In this document: piece after piece, positions 34,470-42,329 of the stretch
Numbering within the stretch: the first letter of the stretch is position 1
Layout: each line of letters starts with the position of its first letter
From: Paracoccaceae bacterium
GTDB taxonomy: Bacteria; Pseudomonadota; Alphaproteobacteria; Rhodobacterales; Rhodobacteraceae
NCBI GenBank assembly: GCA_022763485.1
Contig: JALEGX010000002.1
Coordinates: 1 to 43,950 of the forward strand
DNA: 43,950 nucleotides
Direction of reading: 5' to 3'
Made by a program: the position numbers and the translations under genes
The notes under the pieces: model-generated
What the model was told of the DNA's origin: nothing
The model's input: only the letters and a program-made list of their open reading frames with translations
Database searches by the model: none

Positions 34470-35275
34470 GTTCCTGTCTCCAGACCATTCAGGACTATGG
34501 CCTGCGGTCGCTGGGCTATGGCGAACGGCTGCTGCCGAAGACCGATTTCACACTGTGCGAGCATTTCACCCTGATCGGCTCGGGCATGTTGTGGAACATC
34601 TACTTCGGTGTTCTGGCATTGCTGTTCGGCTTCTTCCTGGCCACTGCCGTGGCGCTTGGCAAAGCGTCGGACAATCGCTGGGTGCGCAAACCGTCGGAAT
34701 GGTTCATCTTCATCTTCCGCGGGTCGCCGCTCTTCATCCAGTTCTTCTTCGCCTACTTCCTGTTCCTGTCGCTGAAGAAGAGCTACCCGATGTTCGACGC
34801 CTTCACCTCGGCTTGGCTGGGGGCGCTGATTGTCCTGTTCCTGAACACCGCCGCCTATTCGGGTGAGATCTTCTATGGTGCGTTGCGGTCGATCCCCAAG
34901 GGCGATGTGGAAGCCGCAGATGCCTATGGTCTGAGCGGCTGGACCCGGTTCCGCCGCATCATCTGGCCGACCATGCTGCGACTGGCCTGGCCTGCCTATA
35001 CGAATGAGGCGATCTTTCTGTTCCACGCCACCACGCTGGTCTTCTTTTCCGCCTTCCCAAGCTGGAAACAGAAGGGCGATGCTCTGTATTACGCCAGCTA
35101 CTTTGCGGACAAGACCTTCAACCCGTTTGTGCCCTACCCGATCCTGGCCTTCTACTTCATCCTGCTGACGTTGGTGATTGTCGGGATCTTCGGGCTGATC
35201 AATCGCCGGCTGAACCGTCACCTGCCGCAGGAACGGCGCGGGCGGATCCGGTTCAAGCCGAACCTGATGCGCTGA
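34466..35275 (+). CDS. ABC transporter permease, polar amino-acid type (2)
   Basis: A 269-residue partner permease. Hydrophobic helices are at about 39-66 (LWNIYFGVLALLFGFFLATA), 83-107 (FIFIFRGSPLFIQFFFAYFL) and onward. The EAA-type loop reads VEAADAYGLSGWTRFRRIIW. An N-terminal 38-residue extension includes two cysteines (SSCLQT, FTLCEHF) before the first helix. Translationally coupled to the first permease. Last gene of the importer operon, which ends in a strong terminator shared with the convergent DegT gene. Confidence 0.93.
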   Translation: MSSCLQTIQDYGLRSLGYGERLLPKTDFTLCEHFTLIGSGMLWNIYFGVLALLFGFFLATAVALGKASDNRWVRKPSEWFIFIFRGSPLFIQFFFAYFLFLSLKKSYPMFDAFTSAWLGALIVLFLNTAAYSGEIFYGALRSIPKGDVEAADAYGLSGWTRFRRIIWPTMLRLAWPAYTNEAIFLFHATTLVFFSAFPSWKQKGDALYYASYFADKTFNPFVPYPILAFYFILLTLVIVGIFGLINRRLNRHLPQERRGRIRFKPNLMR

Positions 35276-35296
35276 ACCTCAGCGAAAGCAGACAAC

Positions 35297-35335
35297 AAAA
35301 AACGCGCGGTCCCTTTCGGGCCGCGCGTTTTTCTT
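35297..35335. terminator. Terminator between importer operon and DegT gene
   Basis: AAAACGCGCGGTCCC-TTTC-GGGCCGCGCGTTTTT, with T-rich and A-rich flanks, so it can work in both directions. Confidence 0.92.
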
Positions 35336-35354
35336 TGTGTTCTGCTGTGCGGGA

Positions 35355-36566
35355 TCAGGTGCCGTAGGCGCGCTGTTCGCCTTTCACGATCTCTGCCGCT
35401 TCCAGCAGGATGTCGGCGATCACGTCCAGCTCATCCCGGCTCAGACGGACCGGCAGGCGCACGTCACAGGCGCGCATCAGCATGTCACGGGTCTTGGGCA
35501 GCTCCTGTTTTTCCGGCAGGAACTGCCAGTTCCAGAAGGCCCGCGCGTTGTCGGTGCTCAGGCCGAAGACCTGAACCTTGACGCCCTGTTCAGCCGCCAC
35601 CTGAGCAAAGGCGCGGGTTTCCGCTTCGTCCATGTCGACAAGGTTGAACTGGATCGAATCCGGCGCGCGCTGTTCGGGGGCCAGCGGCGGCGGCACGTCC
35701 AGATAGGCCGAGCCGTTGAGCCGCGCTGCGACATAGTCGTGATTGACCAAACCATCCCGCACCCGGCGCGCCAGTTCGGGGATCTGCGGCCGGATCACCA
35801 CGGCGCTCAGGTTGTTCATCCGCAGGTTATACAGCGGCAACTGGTTCTGCCAGCGGGCAAAGGCCTCTTCCAGGTCCGAGGAATTCTCACCAATCGGGCC
35901 TTTGTGCTTTTTCCAGTTGTGTTCATAGGCGCCGGACATGATCACCGCGCGGGCCACCAGATCCGCGTCATCGGTGATCAGGATCCCCCCTTCACCTGCG
36001 TTGATCATCTTGTAGGACTGGAACGAGAAGCATCCCACCCGCCCGATGGTGCCGATGTTGCGCCCGTTCCAAGTGGTGCCCAGCGAATGCGCCGCGTCTT
36101 CGACCACGGGAATATTTCGGGCTTCACACAGCGACATGATCGCGTCCATGTCCGAGGTATGGCCGCGCATGTGGCTGATGATGACCGCTTGCACGTCATC
36201 CAGCTTGGCTTCGAAGTCGGCCAGATCGATCCGGTAATTCGGGCCAACCTCACACAGAACCGGAATGCAATCGGCATGCACGATTGACGACGGAACAGCG
36301 GCAAAGGTGAACCCCGGGATCAGCACCTTCGCATCACGAGGCAGATCCAGCGCCTTGAGCGACAGGAACAAAGCGGCCGAACAGGAGGAAACCGCCAGCG
36401 CGTATTTGGCGCCCAGAAGGTCGGCAAACTCCCGCTCCAGCAGGGACACGGGGGCTTCTTCGGAGTTGTACCGGAACAGGTCGCCCGATTGCAGCAGCTC
36501 TTCGATGGCCTGTTTGGCTGCTGCCGGGATCGGCTCGGCGTCGTGGACGTTGGGGACTTGCCGCAT
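35355..36566 (-). CDS. DegT/DnrJ/EryC1/StrS-family aminotransferase
   Basis: A 403-residue PLP-dependent enzyme of the family that transaminates keto-sugars or related carbonyls. Seen: GAKYALAVSSCSAALFLSLK (phosphate-binding turn), PVVEDAAHSLGTTWNG (the Asp binding PLP nitrogen), and FSFQSYKMINAGEGGILITD, where the Lys (about 187) should form the Schiff base. Its own promoter lies upstream (132-base gap from the oxidase gene). No sugar-nucleotide genes are nearby, so its substrate is unclear. Being next to an amine-catabolic cluster may mean a role in amine or aminosugar metabolism. Confidence 0.9.
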   Translation of the reverse strand: MRQVPNVHDAEPIPAAAKQAIEELLQSGDLFRYNSEEAPVSLLEREFADLLGAKYALAVSSCSAALFLSLKALDLPRDAKVLIPGFTFAAVPSSIVHADCIPVLCEVGPNYRIDLADFEAKLDDVQAVIISHMRGHTSDMDAIMSLCEARNIPVVEDAAHSLGTTWNGRNIGTIGRVGCFSFQSYKMINAGEGGILITDDADLVARAVIMSGAYEHNWKKHKGPIGENSSDLEEAFARWQNQLPLYNLRMNNLSAVVIRPQIPELARRVRDGLVNHDYVAARLNGSAYLDVPPPLAPEQRAPDSIQFNLVDMDEAETRAFAQVAAEQGVKVQVFGLSTDNARAFWNWQFLPEKQELPKTRDMLMRACDVRLPVRLSRDELDVIADILLEAAEIVKGEQRAYGT

Positions 36567-36596
36567 ATTTCGTTTTCCTTAATTCAGGTTTTCAAA

Positions 36597-36625
36597 AATA
36601 TAAATCAACGCGCAAGCGAGGCCAA
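36597..36625 (-). promoter_or_regulatory. Promoter of the DegT aminotransferase gene
   Basis: On the minus strand TTGGCC (36625-36620), 17-base spacer, TATATT (36602-36597), about 30 bases before the start codon. The TATATT box matches five of six consensus positions. Confidence 0.55.
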
Positions 36626-36698
36626 GGGAAACCGTTCCGCCCCCTGTCCGGATCGGCGAAATTTCACACAACTGTTGCGTTTGGATCGGCCCTGCGGA

Positions 36699-38003
36699 TC
36701 AGAACCCCAGCCTGTCCCGCAGCGCAAACCAGGTCATCGCCAGAACCAGCAGCGGCGAGCGCAGACTGGGCCCACCGGGAAAGCTGGGTGTGGGGACACG
36801 GGACATGATGTCAAACCCGTCCGATTGGCCCTGCAGGGCCAGTGCCATCAGCTGTCCGGCATGTGTCGCCGTGCCGACCCCGTGCCCGGAATAGCCAGAC
36901 GCCGTCAGGATCTTGTCGCCCAGCCGGGCCAGATAGGGCATCCGCTGCATGGTGATGCCAAGGGTGCCGCCCCAGGCGTAGTCGATCCGCACGTCCTTGA
37001 GATGCGGAAAGATCTGGGTCATCGGCTTGCGCACCTTGGCCGCGATGTCATCGGGAAAGCGGTATCCGTAGCTTTCGCCGCCCCCGAACAGCAACCGCTT
37101 GTCTTCGCTCAGGCGGAAATAATTCACCACGAAGCGGCTGTCGGCGACGGCAACATCACGGGCCAGAACCCGGTCTGCGTCATCGCCCAGCGGTTCCGTC
37201 GCCACCACGAAGTTGTTGATCGGCATGACCTTTGCCGCAACCTGCCGATTGAGCCCACCCAGATAGCCGTTGCAGGCCAGGATCAGGTGATCGGCCGTGA
37301 CCCGCCCTGCTTCGGTCCTGACATGAACCTTGTCACGCTCTTCGATGTCCAGCACCTGGCTGGTCTCATGCAGATGCGCCCCGGCTGAGGCCGCGGCCCG
37401 CGCCAGACCAAGCGCCAGGTTCAGCGGGTGCAGGTGCCCTGCCCCGTGATCCAGAAAGCCGCCCTTGTAGTCCGGCGAAGGGCACATCGCCTGACAGGCG
37501 TCAAAGTCCAGAAGCTCGATCTGGTCATAGTCATAGCGATCCCGCAGCCCGTCTGCGTAGTCGTGCAGATCACGCACGTCGCCATCGCTGGACGCGGTCC
37601 AGGCCACACCGGGCTTCAGCGCGCAGTCGATCCGGTGCTTTGCCACCAGAGACCGCACCAGCGCCTTGGCCTCTTCTCCCAGTCGCCAGAGGTGTTGTGC
37701 ATCCTCCCGGCCAACAAGGGTTTCCAACCCGTCCTGATCCATGCGCTGACCGCTGCCCAGCTGGCCGCCATTGCGCCCGGAGGCGCCAAAGCCCACGCGG
37801 TGCGCCTCCAGCAGGACAACCTTGCGTCCCGCTTCGGCCAGATGCAGCGCGGCGGACAGCCCGGTGAAGCCACCGCCGACGATACAGACATCTGCCGTCA
37901 CCTCGCCCGAAAGCGGGGCGAACCGATCCAGAGCATGTGCGGTTGCCGCGTACCAGCTTTGTGGAAACTGGCCGGTCCGATCATTTGCGTGCAAGAGGTC
38001 CAT
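36699..38003 (-). CDS. FAD-dependent amine oxidoreductase, PuuB/DadA-like
   Basis: A 434-residue flavoprotein oxidase. The FAD Rossmann motif is DVCIVGGGFTGLSAALHLAE (about 38-57), then EAHRVGFGASGRNGGQLGSG, characteristic of gamma-glutamylputrescine oxidase (PuuB) and related DAO-fold amine oxidases. A C-terminal FAD segment is TASGYSGHGVGTATHAGQLM. It probably oxidises a gamma-glutamylated amine to the aldehyde. This fits its place ten bases downstream of a PuuA-like gene. The exact amine is not readable. Confidence 0.9.
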   Translation of the reverse strand: MDLLHANDRTGQFPQSWYAATAHALDRFAPLSGEVTADVCIVGGGFTGLSAALHLAEAGRKVVLLEAHRVGFGASGRNGGQLGSGQRMDQDGLETLVGREDAQHLWRLGEEAKALVRSLVAKHRIDCALKPGVAWTASSDGDVRDLHDYADGLRDRYDYDQIELLDFDACQAMCPSPDYKGGFLDHGAGHLHPLNLALGLARAAASAGAHLHETSQVLDIEERDKVHVRTEAGRVTADHLILACNGYLGGLNRQVAAKVMPINNFVVATEPLGDDADRVLARDVAVADSRFVVNYFRLSEDKRLLFGGGESYGYRFPDDIAAKVRKPMTQIFPHLKDVRIDYAWGGTLGITMQRMPYLARLGDKILTASGYSGHGVGTATHAGQLMALALQGQSDGFDIMSRVPTPSFPGGPSLRSPLLVLAMTWFALRDRLGF

Positions 38004-38013
38004 GCCAGCCCCC

Positions 38014-39372
38014 TCAGACGTTCATCAGCAGATGCTCACGCTCCCACGGGGAAATGACTTGCAAGAACTCTTCGTATTCGGCGCGTTTCACGATCGAATA
38101 CACACGGGCGAACTCGGGCCCAAGGATCTCATGCAGCTCCGTCGCGCCTTCGAACAGGTCCAGCGCCTGCCCCATCACCTGCGGGATGTCGCCATCCCCC
38201 TCATAGGCGTCCCCCTTGAACTGCTTTCTGGGGCGTCGCTCTTCGATCATGCCCAGATAGCCGCAAGCCAGCGACAATGCGATGCCCAGGTAGGGGTTGC
38301 AGTCCATTCCGGCGATGCGGTTTTCCACCCGCCGTGCCTCTGGTCCGGACAACGGCACGCGGATACCGGTGGTGCGATTGTCCCGCGCCCATTCCAGATT
38401 GATCGGGGCGGCGTGGTCCTTCACGTAGCGCCGATAAGAGTTCACGTAAGGCGCCATCACCGCCAGACCGGCGGGAAGGTGGTGCTGCAAACCGGCGATG
38501 AAATGATAAAAGGCATCGGTCTCACCACCCTGCGGACCGGAGAAGATGTTCTCGCCGGTTTCCATGTCGATCACGGAATGGTGGATATGCATGGCCGAAC
38601 CCGGCTCATCCTCGATCGGCTTGGCCATGAAGGTGGCAAAGCAGTCATGCCGCAGCGCCGCTTCGCGGATCAGCCGCTTGAAGTAGAACACCTCATCCGC
38701 CAGCTTCACCGGGTTGCCGTGCCGCAGGTTGATTTCCAGTTGACCTGCGCCGCCTTCCTGGGTGATGCCGTCGATCTCGAACCCCTGAGCCTCGGCAAAA
38801 TCATAGATGTCATCGATCACCGGACCGAATTCGTCCACCGCCGTCATGGAATAGGCCTGACGTGCCGCCGCCGGACGGCCCGATCGGCCCATCATCGGCT
38901 TGATTTCATGGGCGGGATCCAGATTCCGGGCGACCAGGAAGAACTCCATCTCCGGGGCGACGACCGGTTTCCAACCTTTGTCGTGATAGAGCTGCACCAC
39001 CCGCTTCAGCACGTTGCGGGGGGAAAAGGGCACCGGCTTGCCATCCTTGTCATAGGCATCATGAATGACCTGCAAGGTCCAGTCGCCGGTCCAGGGCGCT
39101 GCGGTGGCCGTGGAAAAGTCCGGCTTCAGCGTCATGTCCTTTTCGATCCAGCCGTCTTCATCCGCCGCATCGGCCCAGTCACCGGTGATGGTCTGATAGA
39201 AGATGCTGTCGGGCAGGTGAAAATAGTCCTGACGCGCAAATTTCGATGCGGGTACCGCCTTGCCACGAGCGATACCCGGCAGGTCCGCGATAACGCATTC
39301 AACCTCGTCGAGACGACGGCCCTCCAGATAGGTTTTCACGGCGTCCGGCAGGTTGTCTGTCCAGTCGGCCAT
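38014..39372 (-). CDS. Glutamine synthetase family protein, PuuA-like (1)
   Basis: A 452-residue enzyme of the GS superfamily, gamma-glutamylpolyamine synthetase-like. Active-site blocks: VVAPEMEFFLV (metal-binding Glu), GAGQLEINLRHGN, GSAMHIHHSVID (the His that binds ATP/metal), MAPYVNSYRRYVKDHAAPIN, and EARRVENRIAGMDCNPYL. The N-terminal beta-grasp part is shortened as in PuuA. It should ligate glutamate to an amine, with ATP, as the entry step to catabolism. The start overlaps the amidotransferase stop (TGATG). Followed after ten bases by the PuuB-like gene. Confidence 0.9.
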   Translation of the reverse strand: MADWTDNLPDAVKTYLEGRRLDEVECVIADLPGIARGKAVPASKFARQDYFHLPDSIFYQTITGDWADAADEDGWIEKDMTLKPDFSTATAAPWTGDWTLQVIHDAYDKDGKPVPFSPRNVLKRVVQLYHDKGWKPVVAPEMEFFLVARNLDPAHEIKPMMGRSGRPAAARQAYSMTAVDEFGPVIDDIYDFAEAQGFEIDGITQEGGAGQLEINLRHGNPVKLADEVFYFKRLIREAALRHDCFATFMAKPIEDEPGSAMHIHHSVIDMETGENIFSGPQGGETDAFYHFIAGLQHHLPAGLAVMAPYVNSYRRYVKDHAAPINLEWARDNRTTGIRVPLSGPEARRVENRIAGMDCNPYLGIALSLACGYLGMIEERRPRKQFKGDAYEGDGDIPQVMGQALDLFEGATELHEILGPEFARVYSIVKRAEYEEFLQVISPWEREHLLMNV

Positions 39373-40055
39373 CAGGTCCTCTCTTTCGTAAAGAATGCTT
39401 TCATGAAGGTTGCGATTTGGGAGTTGTCTACGGGGCCTTGCAACGTGTCCGAGGCCTGTTGCAGCAGGTGGTCGGGGACGACGCCCCGCCCCCGCTTGTC
39501 GATCAGGCCCGCCACGAATGCGGCGTCAAATTCGGGGTGCGGCTGGACGGTCCAGATGTGGTCGCCATAGGCCAGCACACCGTTTTCACAGAACGCGTTG
39601 CCCGCCACGACGCGGGCGCCTTCGGGGCATTCCACAACCTGATCCTGGTGCCAGGCATTCAGCGTCAACGGGCCTTCGGGATGCTCATAGGTGACGCGGC
39701 CGACGGCCCAGCCACCATCATATTTCACCACCTTGCCACCCAGCGCCTGCGCGATGATCTGGTGCCCGAAACAGATACCGACCATCGGCTTTTTCTGCGC
39801 ATTGATGTCACGGATCAGGGTTTCCAGCGGCGGGATCCAGTCGTGCGCCTCATACGCACCATGTTTGGAGCCAGTGATCAGCCACCCGTCTGCATCTTCC
39901 GCCCCGTTGGGGGGGAACTCTCCATCCACGACCGCGAAGGTCTGGAACTCCAGCCCCGCACCAGACAACATGGCCTGGAACATGTCATCATAGTCGCCGG
40001 TGGTTCCGATCAGCGCGTCCGGCGCGTGGCCGGTCAGAAGGATCCCGATTTTCAT
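39372..40055 (-). CDS. Class I glutamine amidotransferase (GMPS-like)
   Basis: A 227-residue free-standing class I amidotransferase. The nucleophile is in PMVGICFGHQIIAQALGGK (Cys about 94) and the His-Glu pair is in VQPHPEFDAAF (about 169-178). AWHQDQV is also typical of the GuaA-like subgroup. In PuuA pathways a gamma-glutamyl hydrolase (PuuD) releases the product; this protein sits in that genetic place but belongs to a different amidotransferase branch. A hydrolase of gamma-glutamyl conjugates is inferred. It has its own promoter and operator and no clear ribosome site. Confidence 0.88.
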   Translation of the reverse strand: MKIGILLTGHAPDALIGTTGDYDDMFQAMLSGAGLEFQTFAVVDGEFPPNGAEDADGWLITGSKHGAYEAHDWIPPLETLIRDINAQKKPMVGICFGHQIIAQALGGKVVKYDGGWAVGRVTYEHPEGPLTLNAWHQDQVVECPEGARVVAGNAFCENGVLAYGDHIWTVQPHPEFDAAFVAGLIDKRGRGVVPDHLLQQASDTLQGPVDNSQIATFMKAFFTKERT

Positions 40056-40065
40056 GTGGCACCAA

Positions 40066-40108
40066 ATTTGATCAAATAGACGATAGTTGAAGCCCTTGCC
40101 TCAGGCAA
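40066..40108 (-). promoter_or_regulatory. Promoter with overlapping ATTTGATCAAAT operator
   Basis: On the minus strand TTGCCT (40108-40103), 17-base spacer, TATCGT (40085-40080). Immediately downstream, where transcription should start, is the perfect 12-base palindrome ATTTGATCAAAT (40077-40066). The amidotransferase ATG is only ten bases past the palindrome, so the leader would be very short. The same core occurs upstream of the next GS gene. Confidence 0.6.
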
Positions 40109-40113
40109 CCGCG

Positions 40114-41433
40114 TCAGACAGCCTCCAGATAAGACAACCAGTGCGTTTCGGAAGGCTTTTCGGCAAACCTGCGCAATTCCTGACGCTTGGTCATCACCAT
40201 ATTGCGGATTGTCATGGCGGGCAGCATGCGCGCAATCAACGGATCCTGTTCAAACCGGTCGATGGCCGTCTGCCAATCCGGCGCCAGCTGCGGCAGGTCC
40301 GGGAGGTCATAGGCATTGCCGGTGATGGGCTCCGGCGGCGTGGCCTGATCCTCGATCCCGATCAGCGCGGCGGCCAGCACCGTTGCAAGCATCAGATAGG
40401 GGTTCACGTCCCCCCCGGCGACACGGTGCTCGATCCGCCGGGCCTTGGGCGATCCGCCGGGGATCCGGATGGCCGCCGTCCGGTTTTCATAGGCCCAGGC
40501 CGCGCCCGTTGGCGCATGGGCCCCTGGCACCAGGCGCTCATAGGAGTTCCCATGCGGCGCAAAGATCAGCGTGCTGGCCGGCATCGCATTGACACAGCCC
40601 GCCACCGCATGGCGCAGCAGCTCGGATCCGCGGTCGGTTCCGTCGTCAAAGATGTTGTTGCCCTCCGCATCCAGCACGGAGAAATGCACATGCATCCCGT
40701 TGCCCGCGTCATCCGGGATGGGTTTGGCCATGAAAGTTGCGGCAAAGCCGTGCTTGCGTGCAGTGCCCCGCACCAAGGCCTTGAACAGCCACGCGTCATC
40801 GGCACAGCGCATGGCGTCCTGATGGTTCAGGTTGATTTCGAACTGGCCCAGCCCGGCCTCTGAGATCGCGGATTGCGCCGGGATCCCCATGGCCTCTGCC
40901 CCTTCATAAAGATCGGTAAAGAAGGCATCAAAGGCATCCAGTTGCCCCAGGGCCAGAACCGCTTCGTTCTTGACCGGGCGGCCGGTCATCGGATTCAGCG
41001 GCGGCTGCGGCGCGTCACCGGACGCATCCAGCAGGGTAAACTCCATCTCGGTTGCCGCAACCACCGACCATCCCCTGGCCTCATAGCGGCCAAGCACCTC
41101 AGCCAGAACCTGACGGGGATCGCCCAAGAAGGGACGACCATCATCAAAATGCATGGTCATGGGCACCAGAGCGGACTCCGACGCCAGCCAGGGCATTGGG
41201 ACAGCGCCCCGTTCGGTTGGAAACATCACCCCATCCGCATCCCCGGTCTCGAACACCAGCGGGCTGTTTTCGATGTCACAGCCGAACAGGTCAACATTCA
41301 GCGTCGAGATCGGCATCCGCGCCGAACCCTCGTCCAGCTTTTCAGCCAGCTCCGACGGCATGCGTTTGCCGCGCATCTGTCCATTCAGATCGCAGGCGGC
41401 AATTCGGATCGTGGCCAGGCTCGACATGTCCAT
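40114..41433 (-). CDS. Glutamine synthetase family protein, PuuA-like (2)
   Basis: A 439-residue GS-superfamily ligase, paralogous to the gene at 38014 but clearly diverged. Blocks: VVAATEMEFTLLD, GLGQFEINLNHQD, GNGMHVHFSVLDAEGNNIFD, FAPHGNSYERLVPGAHAPTG, and KARRIEHRVAGGDVNPYL. Where the first copy has MHIHHS this has MHVHFS, and ENR becomes EHR, so substrate preference probably differs. Start at ATG 41433 after GGAGGAG. A TTTGATCAAA operator lies about 60 bases upstream. A 58-base gap with an internal promoter separates it from the amidotransferase. Confidence 0.9.
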   Translation of the reverse strand: MDMSSLATIRIAACDLNGQMRGKRMPSELAEKLDEGSARMPISTLNVDLFGCDIENSPLVFETGDADGVMFPTERGAVPMPWLASESALVPMTMHFDDGRPFLGDPRQVLAEVLGRYEARGWSVVAATEMEFTLLDASGDAPQPPLNPMTGRPVKNEAVLALGQLDAFDAFFTDLYEGAEAMGIPAQSAISEAGLGQFEINLNHQDAMRCADDAWLFKALVRGTARKHGFAATFMAKPIPDDAGNGMHVHFSVLDAEGNNIFDDGTDRGSELLRHAVAGCVNAMPASTLIFAPHGNSYERLVPGAHAPTGAAWAYENRTAAIRIPGGSPKARRIEHRVAGGDVNPYLMLATVLAAALIGIEDQATPPEPITGNAYDLPDLPQLAPDWQTAIDRFEQDPLIARMLPAMTIRNMVMTKRQELRRFAEKPSETHWLSYLEAV

Positions 41434-41494
41434 TGGGGTGCTCCTCCGGTTTCGAGAGCAGTTGTAGAACAGGAAATTCTGTTGGCCAAGATAA

Positions 41495-41504
41495 TTTGAT
41501 CAAA
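41495..41504 (-). promoter_or_regulatory. TTTGATCAAA operator upstream of GS-like gene 2
   Basis: Perfect ten-base palindrome identical in core to that at 40067-40076. In gene orientation both continue AATT and then TGG a few bases later (TTTGATCAAATTATCTTGG here; TTTGATCAAATTTGG there). This supports a shared regulator of the two transcription units. Confidence 0.6.
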
Positions 41505-41538
41505 AAATTCCAACCTCGCCTCATCCCGCCCAAAACAT

Positions 41539-41573
41539 AGAAGAAGGGCGGCCACCGAACCGATGACCGCCCT
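41539..41573 (-). terminator. Intrinsic terminator of phaR
   Basis: On the minus strand AGGGCGGTCA ... TGGCCGCCCT followed by TCTTCT, just past the phaR stop. Confidence 0.75.
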
Positions 41574-41605
41574 CCGGAATTCTTGTGCCCGCTCAGGGCT
41601 TGGGA

Positions 41606-42166
41606 TCACTTCAGCTTGGACAGCTTTTCCTGCAGGTCCGAGAGCTGTTTCTTGATCGCATCCAGATCTTCGCCACTTTCGGAGCTTTCAGAGGCCTCAG
41701 CCTCGGCGCTGCCACCGGACCACCCGCCGGACAGGCCCCCGGTCATTGCCTTCAGGAAGGCTTCCTGCTGGGCTTTCATCGCTTCGAACCCCGGCATCTG
41801 CGCCATCGGGTTCATCGCAGTCATGTTTTCCATCATCTTCGACTGGCTTTCGCGCAGCATGTCGAAAGAGCTTTGCAGGAACTGCGGCATCATCCCGCCA
41901 CCGGGCACCATGTAGGACCGCACCAGATCATTCAACACATTGACCGGCAGAACGTTTTCGCCCCGGCTTTCGTGTTCAGCGATGATTTGCAGCAGATACT
42001 GGCGCGTCAGGTCATCCCCTGTCTTCAGATCCACGATCTGGACTTCGCGCCCGTCCCGGATGAACCCTGCAATATCTTCAAGCGTAACGTAATCACTGGT
42101 TTCCGTGTTATACAGTCGCCGACTTGCGTACCGCTTGATCAACAGGGGTTTTTCACTCTCCGACAC
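41606..42166 (-). CDS. phaR: Polyhydroxyalkanoate synthesis repressor PhaR
   Basis: PhaR represses phasin and PHA genes and is released by binding to nascent PHA granules. The 186-residue protein has the PHB_acc_N DNA-binding domain (about 5-65, LLIKRYASRRLYNTETSDYV). A PHB_acc domain (about 70-110, LLQIIAEHESRGENVLPVNV) follows, then a Met-rich helical segment, a Gly/Ser/Glu linker, and a C-terminal coiled coil (DAIKKQLSDLQEKLSKLK). The start is the GTG at 42166 (MSESEKPLLIKRY) with GAGGAA six bases upstream. The longer ATG at 42202 is unlikely. Its predicted sites lie before the phasin gene. Confidence 0.94.
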   Translation of the reverse strand: MSESEKPLLIKRYASRRLYNTETSDYVTLEDIAGFIRDGREVQIVDLKTGDDLTRQYLLQIIAEHESRGENVLPVNVLNDLVRSYMVPGGGMMPQFLQSSFDMLRESQSKMMENMTAMNPMAQMPGFEAMKAQQEAFLKAMTGGLSGGWSGGSAEAEASESSESGEDLDAIKKQLSDLQEKLSKLK

Positions 42167-42329
42167 CTTGCATTCCTCCCCGAACGTGATGCGATGCAGC
42201 AAACATTATGCGAGCGCAGAACAAAAGGAAAGAGGGCGCCGCGCCGAAGCAATTTTCGTTCTGCAACAGACATCCTGCGACGGAAACAATTCACCCATGC
42301 AAGAGGTCAGCCCAAAACCCGCTACAACC

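Noticed and set aside
37771..39570. 599-codon plus-strand open frame across the oxidase and GS-like genes
   Set aside because: Crosses two well-supported minus-strand genes and their junction; composition is typical of an antisense shadow.
40066..40077. Fnr box
   Set aside because: Fnr sites read TTGAT-N4-ATCAA; ATTTGATCAAAT lacks the four-base spacer, so it is a different operator.
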